64,000 nt of DNA from Herbaspirillum rhizosphaerae. Its GTDB lineage: Bacteria > Pseudomonadota > Gammaproteobacteria > Burkholderiales > Burkholderiaceae_D. Each line of letters begins with the position of its first letter. The first letter of the stretch is position 1. This document shows positions 27,056 to 36,159 of the stretch, piece after piece. The stretch lies in the NCBI RefSeq assembly GCF_001189965.1, contig NZ_LFLU01000007.1:62001-126000 (forward strand). Direction: 5' to 3'. A model generated the notes under the pieces. It saw only the letters and a list, made by a program, of their open reading frames with translations. It searched no databases and had not been told where the DNA came from. The translations under genes and the position numbers were made by a program.

Positions 27056-28453
27056 ATGACACAACGTCACACCATGACTCACCCTACCGCCATTGAACGC
27101 CTGGCCGACTGGATCTGCGGCCTGCAGCACAACGATATTCCCGCCGCCGTCCGCAGCATCGCCGCCAACTGCCTGCTCGACACCGTCGGCGTTGCGTTCG
27201 CCGGCTCGGCGACGGCGGTGGCCCGCACCGCGCGCGCCATCGCCATGGACGGCGGTTCGCACGGCGATGCCGCCGTCGTCGGCGATCCGCATTTTTTTTC
27301 TGCGCCGGCGGCGGCATTCGTCAATGGCGCGTCGGCGCATGCGCTGGATTTTGACGACAATTGCTATGCCGGCTTCGTGCATGGCTCTGCGGTGATCGCG
27401 CCGGCCGCCATTGCGGTGGCGCAAAAGCGCAATGCTTCCGGCAGCGATCTGCTGACCGCTTTTATTGTCGGGTCGGAATGTGAATACGCCGTCGGCGCCG
27501 CCACCAACAGCATCCTTTACGACCAGGGATGGTGGACCACCGGCGTGCTCGGCCCTGTCGGCGCCTGTGCGGCGGCGGCCTGGCTGCTCAAGCTGGACCG
27601 CAAACAAACTGCTTCGGCACTGGGGCTGGCGGTGGCCGGCACGGGCGGCATGAAGGCCTGCTTCGGCACCGACGCCAAACCCCTGATGGCAGGCCGCGCC
27701 GCGGAAGCCGGCGTGGTCGCGGCGCTGCTGGCGGCACAGGGCGCCGGCGGGCCGCACGATGCCTTCGAGCATTGGAACGGATTCACCGGCTTGTTCAATC
27801 ACGGCGAATTCAACGTCGCCATGATCGCGCAGCTCGGCTCACAGTGGTTCATGCAATCGCCCGGCGTCGACCTCAAGCGCATTCCGCTTTGCCTGTCATC
27901 GCACGCCGCCGTCGACGCCGCCATGGCCATCGTCGCCCGGCACGGCATTCACGCGGACGAGATTGAAGAGATCGTCTGCGACGTGCCGCAAATCGTTTTT
28001 GCCAATCTGATTTACAACAAGCCGGCGACGCGGCAGGAAGCGCAATTCAGCATGCCCTTCGCCGTCGCGGTGTCCTTGCTGTACGGCACGGTAGAGCTGG
28101 CGCATCTGGACGGCGCGGTCTTGCAGGAGCAGCGCGTCCTTGCACTGATGCAGCGTGTCAAGATAACCGTCGGTCCGCGCTGGAGCCTGGCTGGCGCCTG
28201 CGAAGCGGCGCCTGAGGGAGCGAATGTGCTGGTCAAGGCCGCAGGCCGCGACTGGGTGGAAGGATTTCAGACGTATGCGCGCGGCGCGGCGCAATGCCCG
28301 ATGCGTCAGGAAGAAATCGAAGACAAGTTCGTGAAATGCGTGGCGGCAGGAAACCCGGGCGGAGGCAACAACGCTGCGCTGTTGCTGTCCCGCCTCACAT
28401 CGCTCGATACGCTGCCGTCGGTGCGCGACCTGTTTGCCGGCATCTATGCATAG
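27056..28453 (+). CDS. MmgE/PrpD family protein
   Basis: This is a 465-residue protein of the family that includes 2-methylcitrate dehydratase, cis-aconitate decarboxylase and iminodisuccinate epimerase. Family features include CLLDTVGVAFAGS, a conserved FVNGASAHALDFDD segment, HGSAVIAPAAIAVAQ, and a C-terminal lid region. The exact reaction cannot be assigned. Starts at 27056 and 27074 are both possible; longer frames lack support. Together with the binding protein and RpiR gene it looks like a small catabolic unit for an acidic compound. Confidence 0.87.
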   Translation: MTQRHTMTHPTAIERLADWICGLQHNDIPAAVRSIAANCLLDTVGVAFAGSATAVARTARAIAMDGGSHGDAAVVGDPHFFSAPAAAFVNGASAHALDFDDNCYAGFVHGSAVIAPAAIAVAQKRNASGSDLLTAFIVGSECEYAVGAATNSILYDQGWWTTGVLGPVGACAAAAWLLKLDRKQTASALGLAVAGTGGMKACFGTDAKPLMAGRAAEAGVVAALLAAQGAGGPHDAFEHWNGFTGLFNHGEFNVAMIAQLGSQWFMQSPGVDLKRIPLCLSSHAAVDAAMAIVARHGIHADEIEEIVCDVPQIVFANLIYNKPATRQEAQFSMPFAVAVSLLYGTVELAHLDGAVLQEQRVLALMQRVKITVGPRWSLAGACEAAPEGANVLVKAAGRDWVEGFQTYARGAAQCPMRQEEIEDKFVKCVAAGNPGGGNNAALLLSRLTSLDTLPSVRDLFAGIYA

Positions 28454-28456
28454 GCC

Positions 28457-28993
28457 CTAGGGCTTGATCACCTGCGGGTCGATCTGCACCATGTCTTCGT
28501 TGCTGCCCAGCCAGATCTGGCCGTCCTGGATCGTGCATTGCAGCTGCATATTTCGCTGCGCCAGCTTTTCCAGCGCCAGGCTGGTTTCGGAGGCGATGTT
28601 GACGACGGTCAGGTTCTTGGCGCGTTCGACACGGCTGCCGGTCTGGTTCCACCAGATATTGCTGACGCTGCTGTAGCTGTAGACGATCACGCGCGCGGCG
28701 CGGCCGCAGGCTTTGAAGATGCGCTTGTCGTCGGGCTGGCCGACTTCGATCCACAGGTCGATGGCGCCGGTCAGGTCCTTTTGCAAGATGTCCGGCTCTT
28801 CCACGTCCGACAAGCCTTTGCCGAAGGTCAGCGATTCGCTGGCGTTGAGCGCGAAAGCCAGCACGCGGATCATCATGCGTTCGTCGGTTTCCGATGGATG
28901 ACGGGCGATGGTCAGGGTGTGGTTCTGGTAATAGTGCCGGTCCATGTCGGAGATTTGCAGATCGGCTTTGAAGATGGTTGCTTTGAGCGCCAT
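28457..28993 (-). CDS. yaeQ: YaeQ family protein
   Basis: This 178-residue protein matches YaeQ: it opens MALKATIFKADLQISDMDRHYY and contains DLWIEVGQPDDKRIFKACGRA and VIVYSYS. The family has a compact nuclease-like (PD-(D/E)XK-related) fold. It was named as a suppressor of RfaH loss, but its biochemical role is unclear. The gene is convergent with MmgE/PrpD, with only 3 bp between stops. A short palindrome, GCCCTAGGGC (28454-28463), lies at the junction. Confidence 0.93.
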   Translation of the reverse strand: MALKATIFKADLQISDMDRHYYQNHTLTIARHPSETDERMMIRVLAFALNASESLTFGKGLSDVEEPDILQKDLTGAIDLWIEVGQPDDKRIFKACGRAARVIVYSYSSVSNIWWNQTGSRVERAKNLTVVNIASETSLALEKLAQRNMQLQCTIQDGQIWLGSNEDMVQIDPQVIKP

Positions 28994-29140
28994 GACGGTC
29001 TTGTTTTGTGCGTGTATTAAGTGAGAATGTGCACCGCGGGTGCCACGAGGATGTGAAGCATAGCCGATTTCCGGGCGTTGCCACCGTTTCGCTCCCCGTC
29101 TGCGCTGCCTTCTGCACAGACCTCATGAGACAATGCCGCC

Positions 29141-29722
29141 ATGAATACCGCACCACTTCCTTCCGACGACGACGTCATTGCGCTCACGCAAGCCTGGATC
29201 AGCGAGGCCGTGATCGGCCTCAATCTTTGTCCTTTTGCCAAATCGGTATATGTCAAAAACCAGATCCGCTATGTCGTCAGCCATGCCGAGACCGAGGCCG
29301 ATCTCGCGGCGGACTTGTCGCGCGAGTTGCAGCATCTGCAAGACAGCGATCCCGAGGTAATCGATACCACGGTGCTGATCCATCCGCGTGTCTTGCAAGA
29401 CTTCCTGGACTACAACAGCTTCCTCGATGTTGCCGACGAGGTGCTGGAAGATGCCGGGCTGGAAGGCGAGCTGCAAATCGCCAGTTTCCATCCCGACTAT
29501 CAATTCGCCGACGCCCTGCCGGACGATATCGACAACTTCACCAACCGCTCCCCCTACCCTGTTTTGCATCTGTTGCGAGAAAGCAGCATCGATCGGGCCG
29601 TCCAGGCTTTCCCCGAGGCAAGCGCCATTTTCGAACGAAACATCGCCACCATGCGGGATCTCGGCTTAAACGGCTGGAATCGGCTGTCTTTTGTCGTGTC
29701 AAAGAAACAACACCAAATGTAG
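29141..29722 (+). CDS. DUF1415 family protein
   Basis: This 193-residue cytoplasmic protein matches the DUF1415 family, widespread in proteobacteria. The conserved opening is ALTQAWISEAVIGLNLCPFAK, and a later motif reads FHPDYQFAD followed by TNRSPYPVLHLLRE. Conserved Cys and His could bind a ligand, but no function is known. It is divergent from yaeQ and is followed by a 320-bp region with a structured element. Confidence 0.85.
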   Translation: MNTAPLPSDDDVIALTQAWISEAVIGLNLCPFAKSVYVKNQIRYVVSHAETEADLAADLSRELQHLQDSDPEVIDTTVLIHPRVLQDFLDYNSFLDVADEVLEDAGLEGELQIASFHPDYQFADALPDDIDNFTNRSPYPVLHLLRESSIDRAVQAFPEASAIFERNIATMRDLGLNGWNRLSFVVSKKQHQM

Positions 29723-29788
29723 AAAAAATCCTGTTAATATCTGTTACAAATTGAAGGTGATTTCTCGCAACTATTTTGTAATAGACTT

Positions 29789-29844
29789 TTCTCACTGAAT
29801 GTACTGACGTCAACATTGACGTTTTGCCAGTACCGAAGTGAGAA
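29789..29844 (+). promoter_or_regulatory. Triple nested inverted repeat (operator or leader hairpin)
   Basis: TTCTCACT (29789-29796) pairs with AGTGAGAA (29837-29844). GTACTG (29801-29806) pairs with CAGTAC (29828-29833). GTCAA (29809-29813) pairs with TTGAC (29816-29820). The three nested arms are perfect, with unequal internal gaps. The element ends 15 bases before the GTG of a 52-codon ORF. It may be an operator for the HTH protein encoded downstream or a folded 5' leader. Confidence 0.7.
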
Positions 29845-29859
29845 ACAAGGAAACGAATA

Positions 29860-30018
29860 GTGAAGGCTGGCAAGTCAGACCGACTGATCCCGATGGCCTT
29901 GGTTCGAGTTGTGTATGTTGCAGTGGGAAAAGAATGGCACCTCAAATGGAAACTGGTTAACCACGTTTTGCAGTTTTACCAAGAACTAATAGCACTTGCA
30001 CAAACAAGGCCCTTATAA
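29860..30018 (+). CDS. Small ORF of 52 codons (candidate small protein or leader peptide)
   Basis: A GTG start at 29860 is preceded by AAGGAAA (29848-29854) at good spacing, and the frame runs to TAA at 30016-30018, 26 bases before the next gene. The product would be a basic, amphipathic 52-residue protein containing ALVRVVYVAVGKEWHLKWKL and ending LAQTRPL. I do not recognise it. Base composition is lower in GC than neighbours. It may be a small protein co-expressed with the HTH gene or a leader peptide coupling its translation. Confidence 0.4.
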   Translation: MKAGKSDRLIPMALVRVVYVAVGKEWHLKWKLVNHVLQFYQELIALAQTRPL

Positions 30019-30044
30019 ACATCTGCATAATGGAACGTCCGATC

Positions 30045-30377
30045 ATGACTACACCTAATGGCACCAACGATACCTCTCTCTCGGATCAAGTCAACTACGA
30101 TCCTAACCACCTGCTCGACGCGCTGATCGAGAAGCTGCATCTGAAAAACGATGCCGCCCTGTCCCGCGCGCTGGAAGTGGCTCCGCCGGTGATCAGCAAG
30201 ATCCGTCATCGTCGCCTGCCGGTAGGTGCATCGCTGCTGATTCGCATGCATGAAGTCAGCGAACTGTCGATCCGCGAACTGCGCGAACTGATGGGCGATC
30301 GCCGTGAGAAATTCCGCATCAGCGACAAGCAATTCAAACCGAAGCCGGGTTCGCCTGCGACACCGGGCATGGAATAA
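30045..30377 (+). CDS. Small HTH DNA-binding protein
   Basis: This is a 110-residue protein. A helix-turn-helix-like core (HLKNDAALSRALEVAPPVISKIRHRRLPVGASLLIRMHEV, given here in overlapping pieces: NDAALSRALEV, PPVISKIRHRR) resembles Cro/C1-type repressors. A basic, Pro-rich tail (FKPKPGSPATPGME) follows. The start at 30045 (MTTPNGTND) was chosen; an in-frame ATG 15 bases upstream lacks support. The target is unknown; the nested inverted repeat at 29789-29844 is a candidate operator. A strong terminator follows. Confidence 0.8.
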   Translation: MTTPNGTNDTSLSDQVNYDPNHLLDALIEKLHLKNDAALSRALEVAPPVISKIRHRRLPVGASLLIRMHEVSELSIRELRELMGDRREKFRISDKQFKPKPGSPATPGME

Positions 30378-30381
30378 AAAA

Positions 30382-30407
30382 ACGGAGCCTCAGGCTCCGT
30401 TTTTTTT
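30382..30407 (+). terminator. Intrinsic terminator after the HTH gene
   Basis: ACGGAGCC (30382-30389), loop TCA, and GGCTCCGT (30393-30400) are followed by eight T including the last stem base. Six A precede it, so it can also stop transcription from the minus strand, where cysM ends at 30481. Confidence 0.93.
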
Positions 30408-30480
30408 ATGGTGAGCACACACGAACATGCACTCACCGCTTCTTCATCATTTGCACGCTGATGCTCACTGACTCCCGCGC

Positions 30481-31383
30481 TTAAGCCGGGAACACGCCCG
30501 TAGAGAGATAGCGGTCGCCGCGATCGCAGACCACGAACACGATGGTCGCATTCTCCACCTGCTGCGCAACGCGCAAGGCGACTTCACATGCACCCGCGGC
30601 GGAGATGCCGCAGAACAAGCCTTCCACCATCGCCAGCTTGCGCGCCATGTTTTCGGCTGCGGCCTGGCTGACATATTCCAGCTGATCGACACGCGGCTTT
30701 TCATAGATCTTCGGCAGATAGGCTTCCGGCCATTTGCGGATGCCCGGGATCGATGAACCTTCCTCCGGCTGGGCGCCGATGATCTGGATCTCCGGATTCT
30801 GTTCTTTCAGATAGCGCGATACGCCCATGATGGTGCCGGTGGTGCCCATGGCGCTGACGAAATGGGTGATGCGGCCTTCGGTGTCGCGCCACAGTTCGGG
30901 ACCGGTGGTTTCGTAGTGCGCCAAAGGATTGTCGGCGTTGGCGAACTGGTCGAGGATCAGGCCCTGGCCTTCCTTCTGCATCTGTTCGGCCAGGTCGCGT
31001 GCATATTCCATGCCGCCGCTCTTGGGCGTGAGCACAATTTTGGCGCCGTAGGCGGCCATGCTTTGACGACGTTCTTCGCTGAGGTTTTCCGGCATCAGCA
31101 AGACCATCTTGTAGCCGCGCATCGCCGCCACCATAGCCAGCGCAATGCCGGTGTTGCCGCTGGTGGCTTCAATCAGCGTATCGCCCGGCTTGATCTGGCC
31201 GCGTTCTTCGGCACGGCGGATCATCGACAGCGCGGCGCGGTCCTTGACCGACCCGGCGGGGTTGTTGCCCTCCATCTTGCCGAGGATGATGTTGTTGCGT
31301 CGCGCGACTTCTTCGCCGCCGATACGTTGCAATTGAATCAAGGGCGTATTGCCGATGGTATCTTCGATGGTCAGGTAAGGCAT
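30481..31383 (-). CDS. cysM: Cysteine synthase B (O-acetylserine sulfhydrylase)
   Basis: This 300-residue PLP enzyme makes cysteine from O-acetylserine (or O-phosphoserine) and sulfide or thiosulfate. The PLP lysine is K47 in NNPAGSVKDRAA. The phosphate-binding loop is ATSGNTGIALA, and the substrate loop contains GTTGTIMGVSRYL. The sequence MPYLTIEDTIGNTPLIQLQRI and the short length mark CysM and not CysK. It is a single gene followed by a shared terminator. Confidence 0.94.
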   Translation of the reverse strand: MPYLTIEDTIGNTPLIQLQRIGGEEVARRNNIILGKMEGNNPAGSVKDRAALSMIRRAEERGQIKPGDTLIEATSGNTGIALAMVAAMRGYKMVLLMPENLSEERRQSMAAYGAKIVLTPKSGGMEYARDLAEQMQKEGQGLILDQFANADNPLAHYETTGPELWRDTEGRITHFVSAMGTTGTIMGVSRYLKEQNPEIQIIGAQPEEGSSIPGIRKWPEAYLPKIYEKPRVDQLEYVSQAAAENMARKLAMVEGLFCGISAAGACEVALRVAQQVENATIVFVVCDRGDRYLSTGVFPA

Positions 31384-31576
31384 GGTCGGAGGAATCCTTT
31401 CAGAAGCCTCATTTTAATATGAGTCTTTGTCATGTGCCGGGAGGCCTTAGCGACAAGATACTTATATAGTTATAGCAAATTCACCTGAAGCGCCGTTTTG
31501 TTCTCTTTCCCCAGCGGGGAATGCCTTACACTGTCCGCGCCGTCGTCTGCCCACCCGCCCACGTACAGGAGCTGCA

Positions 31577-33226
31577 ATGAAAACGCACGAAGTCACGAAT
31601 CAGGTTCCCGAGCTGAAAGATGTCAATCTGTACAGCACCGATCTGGCCCTGAACGAAGGCGTGCAGCGCGAGCAGGCCGGCTGGCATGCCGCGCCGCTGT
31701 CCAATTACGGCGCCGAACTGGGCAGCGCCGACGTGCTGCAACTGGCCGAACTGGCCAACCGTCACACTCCCGAACTGCAGACCCACGACCGCTTCGGCAA
31801 CCGCATCGACCGCGTCGACTTCCATCCCAGCTGGCATGCGCTGCTGGCGCTGCTGCGCCGCGAAGCCCTACACGCGCTGCCATGGATGCCGGCTTACGAG
31901 GGCACGCCGGGCGCGCATGTGGCGCGCGCTGCGGGCTATTTCCTGCATGCGCAGGTGGAAGCGGGCTCGCTCTGCCCGACCACCATGACCTTCGCCTCGC
32001 TGCCGGTGCTGCGCAATGAAGACGCGCTGTTCCCGATGGTGCGCGACAAATTGTTTTCGCGCGAACACGATCCGCGCGACCTGCCGCTGGAGCAAAAGCG
32101 TTCGATGCTGATCGGCATGGGCATGACCGAGAAGCAAGGCGGCTCCGACGTGCGCAGCAACACCACCGCCGCGCGCCCGCTCAACGGCAGCGGACGCGGC
32201 GCGGCCTATACGCTGATCGGCCACAAATGGTTTTTCTCGGCGCCGATGTGCGATGCGCACATGGTGCTGGCGCGCACCGACAACGGCCTGTCGTGCTTCT
32301 TCGTGCCGCGCTGGCGCCCCGACGGGCAAAAGAACGGCGTGCTGATCCAGCGCCTCAAGGACAAGCTCGGCAACCGTTCCAATTCCAGCAGCGAGGTCGA
32401 GTTCGACGATGCCTACGGCGTCATGGTCGGCGATGAAGGGCGCGGCATTCCCACCATTATCGAAATGGCCAATCACACGCGCCTGGATTGCGTGATCGGC
32501 AGCGCCGGACTGATGCGCCATGCGCTGATCCAGGCGATCCACCACGCGCGCCACCGCAGCGCCTTCGGCAAACTGTTGGCCGAGCAGGCGTTGATGCGCA
32601 ATGTGCTGTCCGACCTGGCGCTGGAAAGCGAAGCGGCGACGCTGCTGATGCTGCGCCTGGCGCGCGCCTTCGAATCGCCCAACGATCCGCTGCAACGGGC
32701 CTGGCGGCGCATCGTCACGCCGGCGGCCAAGTTCTGGATCTGCAAGCGCGCGCTGGAATTTACCGGTGAATGCATGGAGGTCTGGGGCGGCAACGGCTAT
32801 GTTGAGACGGCGCCGATGGCGCGCATGTACCGCGAAGCGCCGGTCAATTCGATCTGGGAAGGTTCGGGCAATGTGATGTGCCTCGACGTGCTGCGCGCCA
32901 TGGAGCGCGAACCGGAAGGCTGCATCCTGTTGATTGAAGAGCTGCAGCAAGTCGCCGACGGCCACGAACTCTTGCAGGCGCCGTTGAATGCACTGAAGCA
33001 ATTGCTGACCACCCCGCCGGAACAACGCGAGATGCTGGCGCGCCGCCTGGTGCAGCAACTGATCCTGACGGTGCAGAGCGCCCTGATGCTGCAGCATGCG
33101 CCTGCAGCGATGGCGCAGGCTTTCGTGCTGAGCCGCGGCGATGCCGCCAACGGCCGCGTCTATGGCACGCTGCCGGCCGATTCAAGCTTGCAACAGGCAA
33201 TTCTGCAGCGTGCCTGGCCCGCATAA
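31577..33226 (+). CDS. aidB: AidB-like acyl-CoA dehydrogenase
   Basis: This 549-residue flavoprotein belongs to the AidB branch of acyl-CoA dehydrogenases. It has the long N-terminus NLYSTDLALNEGVQREQ, the FAD-contact segment MGMTEKQGGSDVRSNTT, and ECMEVWGGNGYVETAPMARMYREAPVNSIWEGSGNVM near the C-terminal helical domain (shown as ECMEVWGGNGYVE and EAPVNSIWEGSGNVM in order). AidB is induced on alkylation damage in Escherichia coli and binds DNA with its extra C-terminal domain. Here the C-terminal extension is kept. The alkyltransferase ogt is distant in this window, so no shared operon is seen. Confidence 0.92.
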   Translation: MKTHEVTNQVPELKDVNLYSTDLALNEGVQREQAGWHAAPLSNYGAELGSADVLQLAELANRHTPELQTHDRFGNRIDRVDFHPSWHALLALLRREALHALPWMPAYEGTPGAHVARAAGYFLHAQVEAGSLCPTTMTFASLPVLRNEDALFPMVRDKLFSREHDPRDLPLEQKRSMLIGMGMTEKQGGSDVRSNTTAARPLNGSGRGAAYTLIGHKWFFSAPMCDAHMVLARTDNGLSCFFVPRWRPDGQKNGVLIQRLKDKLGNRSNSSSEVEFDDAYGVMVGDEGRGIPTIIEMANHTRLDCVIGSAGLMRHALIQAIHHARHRSAFGKLLAEQALMRNVLSDLALESEAATLLMLRLARAFESPNDPLQRAWRRIVTPAAKFWICKRALEFTGECMEVWGGNGYVETAPMARMYREAPVNSIWEGSGNVMCLDVLRAMEREPEGCILLIEELQQVADGHELLQAPLNALKQLLTTPPEQREMLARRLVQQLILTVQSALMLQHAPAAMAQAFVLSRGDAANGRVYGTLPADSSLQQAILQRAWPA

Positions 33227-33452
33227 TTCGGCGGCCGTCGGAATTGGCATCCGGCAATAAGACTCAAACCAGGCGCTCCTCCCTCCAAGCTGACAGAAAT
33301 GTCATATTTCCGTCAGCATCCGGTTGACCTCCCCCTCGTACAGTAATGGTGTAGAAAGGCGTCGACAGTTATCCTGCCGACGCCCACCGGCAGTTCCTTT
33401 TGATCCCATGTCGTCAGCCCATGTACGCCCAACCATGTTTCGGAATCTACCA

Positions 33453-34949
33453 ATGACAGCGACCGCCAAATCGCCACCTCCATACGCATTCAAGCCAGCC
33501 CTGGCATTGACCGCAATCACGCTGGCCGCAGCAGCTTTGCTCGGCGGTTGCGCGGTCGGCCCGGATTACGTTCGCCCGCAGATGGATCTGCCCACTGCCT
33601 ATAAAGAACAGGGGCCGTGGAAAATCGCCGAACCCGGCCAGATCGACAGCAATCACCGCTGGTGGGAAGCCTACAAGGATCCGGTGCTGAACGACCTGCT
33701 CGATCAGGCCAACAAGGCCAACCAGAATATCCGCTTCGCCGAGGCGCAATACCGCCAGGCCCAGGCCACCGCCGCCATCGCGCGCGCCAGCCTGTGGCCG
33801 ACGGTCGGCGTTTCCGGCGGGCCCAGCCGCGCACGCACCAACAGCGCGACGTCAGGCAGCCGGCTGACGGATACCTACGCCGTCGGTCTGAATGCGTCGT
33901 GGGAGGCCGACATCTGGGGCCGCGTGCGGCGCTCGGTGGAAGCCGGCGACGCCACCAGCGAAGCCAGCGCAGCCAGCCTCGCGGCGGCGCGCCTGAGCAT
34001 CCAGGCGACGCTGGCGCAGGATTACCTGCAACTGCGCGTGACCGATCTGCAAAAGGATTTGTATGCGCGCACCGTTGCCGCCTACACCCGCTCGCTGCAA
34101 CTGACCCAGCATCAATATGACGCCGGCGTCGCCCTGCGCTCCGACGTCGCACAGGCGGAAACGCAATTGCGCTCGGCACAGGCGCAACTGATCGACCTCG
34201 ACGCCACGCGCAACCAGCTGGAACACGCCATCGCCATCCTCGTCGGCAAGGCGCCTGCGGTATTTACGCTGGCGCCGGTGACCACCGACGGCGCGGCGTT
34301 GCAGGCGACCATGCCGCCGACGCCGACCGGTCTGCCGTCCGATCTGCTGGAGCGCCGCCCCGACATCGCCAACGCCGAACGCCTGGCTGCCGCCGCCAAC
34401 GCCAATATCGGCGTGGCGCGCGCGGCTTACTTCCCGACGCTGACGCTGAGCGCGACCGGCGGCTATAGCGCGGTCGCCTTCTCCCAGTTGTTCGATACGC
34501 CAAGCCGGGTCTGGTCGCTGGGCGCTGCGTTGGCGACAACCCTGTTCGACGGCGGCGCCCGCAGCGCACGCAACGATCAGGCCACTGCCGCCTTCGATGC
34601 CTCGGTAGCGACGTACAAGCAAACCGTCCTCGGCGGCCTGCAAGAGGTGGAAGACAACCTCTCGACCCTGCGCGTGCTGGATCAGGAAAGCGTGGTGCAG
34701 GATCAGGCAGTCAAGGCCGCGCAACTTTCCGAGCGCCTGGCCTTGAGCCAGTATCAGGCCGGCACCACGACCTATCTGTCGGTTGTCACGACACAGGCCG
34801 CATCGCTGACCAATCAACGCACCGCAGTGACTTTGCTCGGCCGCCAGCTGGTTGCCAGCGTGGCGCTGATCAAGGCGGTCGGCGGCGGCTGGCGCGTTGG
34901 CGACATCAATCAGGCAACGGCGGCAAGCGCACCAGCTGCCGCCAACTAA
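33453..34949 (+). CDS. Outer-membrane efflux lipoprotein, NodT/OprM type
   Basis: This 498-residue protein has a lipoprotein signal (AAAALLGGC, Cys at residue 33), the start CAVGPDYVRPQMDLP typical of OprM/NodT, and two TolC-like repeats rich in Ala and Gln. It forms the outer-membrane exit duct for the RND pump encoded next. The start at 33453 (MTATAKS) was chosen for a normal signal peptide; ATG 33435 is also possible. The gene is first in the operon, before the adaptor and pump, an order less usual than adaptor first. Confidence 0.92.
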   Translation: MTATAKSPPPYAFKPALALTAITLAAAALLGGCAVGPDYVRPQMDLPTAYKEQGPWKIAEPGQIDSNHRWWEAYKDPVLNDLLDQANKANQNIRFAEAQYRQAQATAAIARASLWPTVGVSGGPSRARTNSATSGSRLTDTYAVGLNASWEADIWGRVRRSVEAGDATSEASAASLAAARLSIQATLAQDYLQLRVTDLQKDLYARTVAAYTRSLQLTQHQYDAGVALRSDVAQAETQLRSAQAQLIDLDATRNQLEHAIAILVGKAPAVFTLAPVTTDGAALQATMPPTPTGLPSDLLERRPDIANAERLAAAANANIGVARAAYFPTLTLSATGGYSAVAFSQLFDTPSRVWSLGAALATTLFDGGARSARNDQATAAFDASVATYKQTVLGGLQEVEDNLSTLRVLDQESVVQDQAVKAAQLSERLALSQYQAGTTTYLSVVTTQAASLTNQRTAVTLLGRQLVASVALIKAVGGGWRVGDINQATAASAPAAAN

Positions 34950-34974
34950 GAAAAACAATCTTGCGAGTTAACGT

Positions 34975-36159
34975 ATGACTACTTCATTCATTCAAAAACC
35001 TTCCACTCTGTTGATTTCCGCTGCGGTTGTCGTTCTCGTGGGGAGCTGCTCCTGGGCCCTGATGCATCGCACCGACGCCGTCGCCGCGCCGAATCCGCAG
35101 GCGCAGCAAGGTCCCGCGATTTCCGTGACGACAACCAAGGTAGAGGAACGCGACGTGCCGCTGTACCTGACTGGCGTCGGCACCGTGACCGCCAATGCCA
35201 GCGTCACCGTCAAGGCGCGCATCGACGGCCAGCTCGACAAAGTTGCCTTTACCGAAGGCCAGGACGTCAAGGCCGGCCAGTTGCTGGCGCAGATCGATCC
35301 GCGCGCATTGCAGGCGCAACTGGCGCAGGTGCAGGCGCAGCAGGCCAAAGATCAGGCGCAGCTGACCAATGCGAAGATCGACCTGCAACGCTACACCACG
35401 CTGCGTCAGCAAGACGCCGCCACGCAACAACAGCTCGATACGCAAAAAGCCCTGGTCGCGCAGCTGGAAGCTGCAGTCAAGACCGATGAAGCGCAGATCA
35501 ACTACGCCAAGGTCCAACTCAGCTACACCACCATTACTGCGCCGATCAGCGGCCGCGTCGGCGCGCGCCTGGTGGATGCCGGCAATATCGTCCATGCCGC
35601 CGATGCGAACGGCCTGGTGGTGATCAACCAGATCGATCCGATCACCGTGCAGTTCACCCTGCCGGAAGAGGCGGTCCCGGCCATCAACCGCGCCCAGATG
35701 AGCAACCACAAGTCGCTCAAGGTGACCGCCTACGCACGCACCAACAACAAGGATCCGCTGGGCACCGGCAACCTGATTTTGCTGAACAACCAGATCGACA
35801 CCACCAGCGGCACCGTACAACTGAAGGCCCGTTTCACCAATCAGCAGCACACGCTGTGGCCGGGCCAGTATGTCAACGTCAACCTGCAGATGGACGACCA
35901 TGGCGTGGCGCTGACGCTGCCGGCCGCCGCCATCCAACGCAATCAGGAAGGCACCTACGTCTACCTCGTCAAGGCCGATGAAACTGCCGCCATCCAGCCG
36001 GTTGTCGTAGCACGCATCCAGGACGGCATCGCCGTCATCACCAAGGGTGTGGAGTCGGGGCAACGTGTGGTGCTTGACGGTCAGTACAAGCTGAAACCGG
36101 GCAGCCGCATCGTCGAAGGCAAGACCAACGCCGCTGCTGCGAAAGGATCCGCAAAGTGA
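34975..36159 (+). CDS. RND efflux periplasmic adaptor (membrane-fusion protein)
   Basis: This 394-residue protein has an N-terminal membrane anchor or signal (STLLISAAVVVLVGSCSWALM), a lipoyl-like domain (VTVKARIDGQLDKVAFTEGQDVKAGQLLAQIDP in part), a long Gln/Ala coiled-coil hairpin (about residues 105-175), and a beta-barrel region. It bridges the pump and the outer-membrane duct. The LVGSC segment could serve as a lipobox. The stop overlaps the GTG start of the pump gene, so translation is coupled. Similarity is closest to MdtA/MexA-like adaptors. Confidence 0.93.
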   Translation: MTTSFIQKPSTLLISAAVVVLVGSCSWALMHRTDAVAAPNPQAQQGPAISVTTTKVEERDVPLYLTGVGTVTANASVTVKARIDGQLDKVAFTEGQDVKAGQLLAQIDPRALQAQLAQVQAQQAKDQAQLTNAKIDLQRYTTLRQQDAATQQQLDTQKALVAQLEAAVKTDEAQINYAKVQLSYTTITAPISGRVGARLVDAGNIVHAADANGLVVINQIDPITVQFTLPEEAVPAINRAQMSNHKSLKVTAYARTNNKDPLGTGNLILLNNQIDTTSGTVQLKARFTNQQHTLWPGQYVNVNLQMDDHGVALTLPAAAIQRNQEGTYVYLVKADETAAIQPVVVARIQDGIAVITKGVESGQRVVLDGQYKLKPGSRIVEGKTNAAAAKGSAK

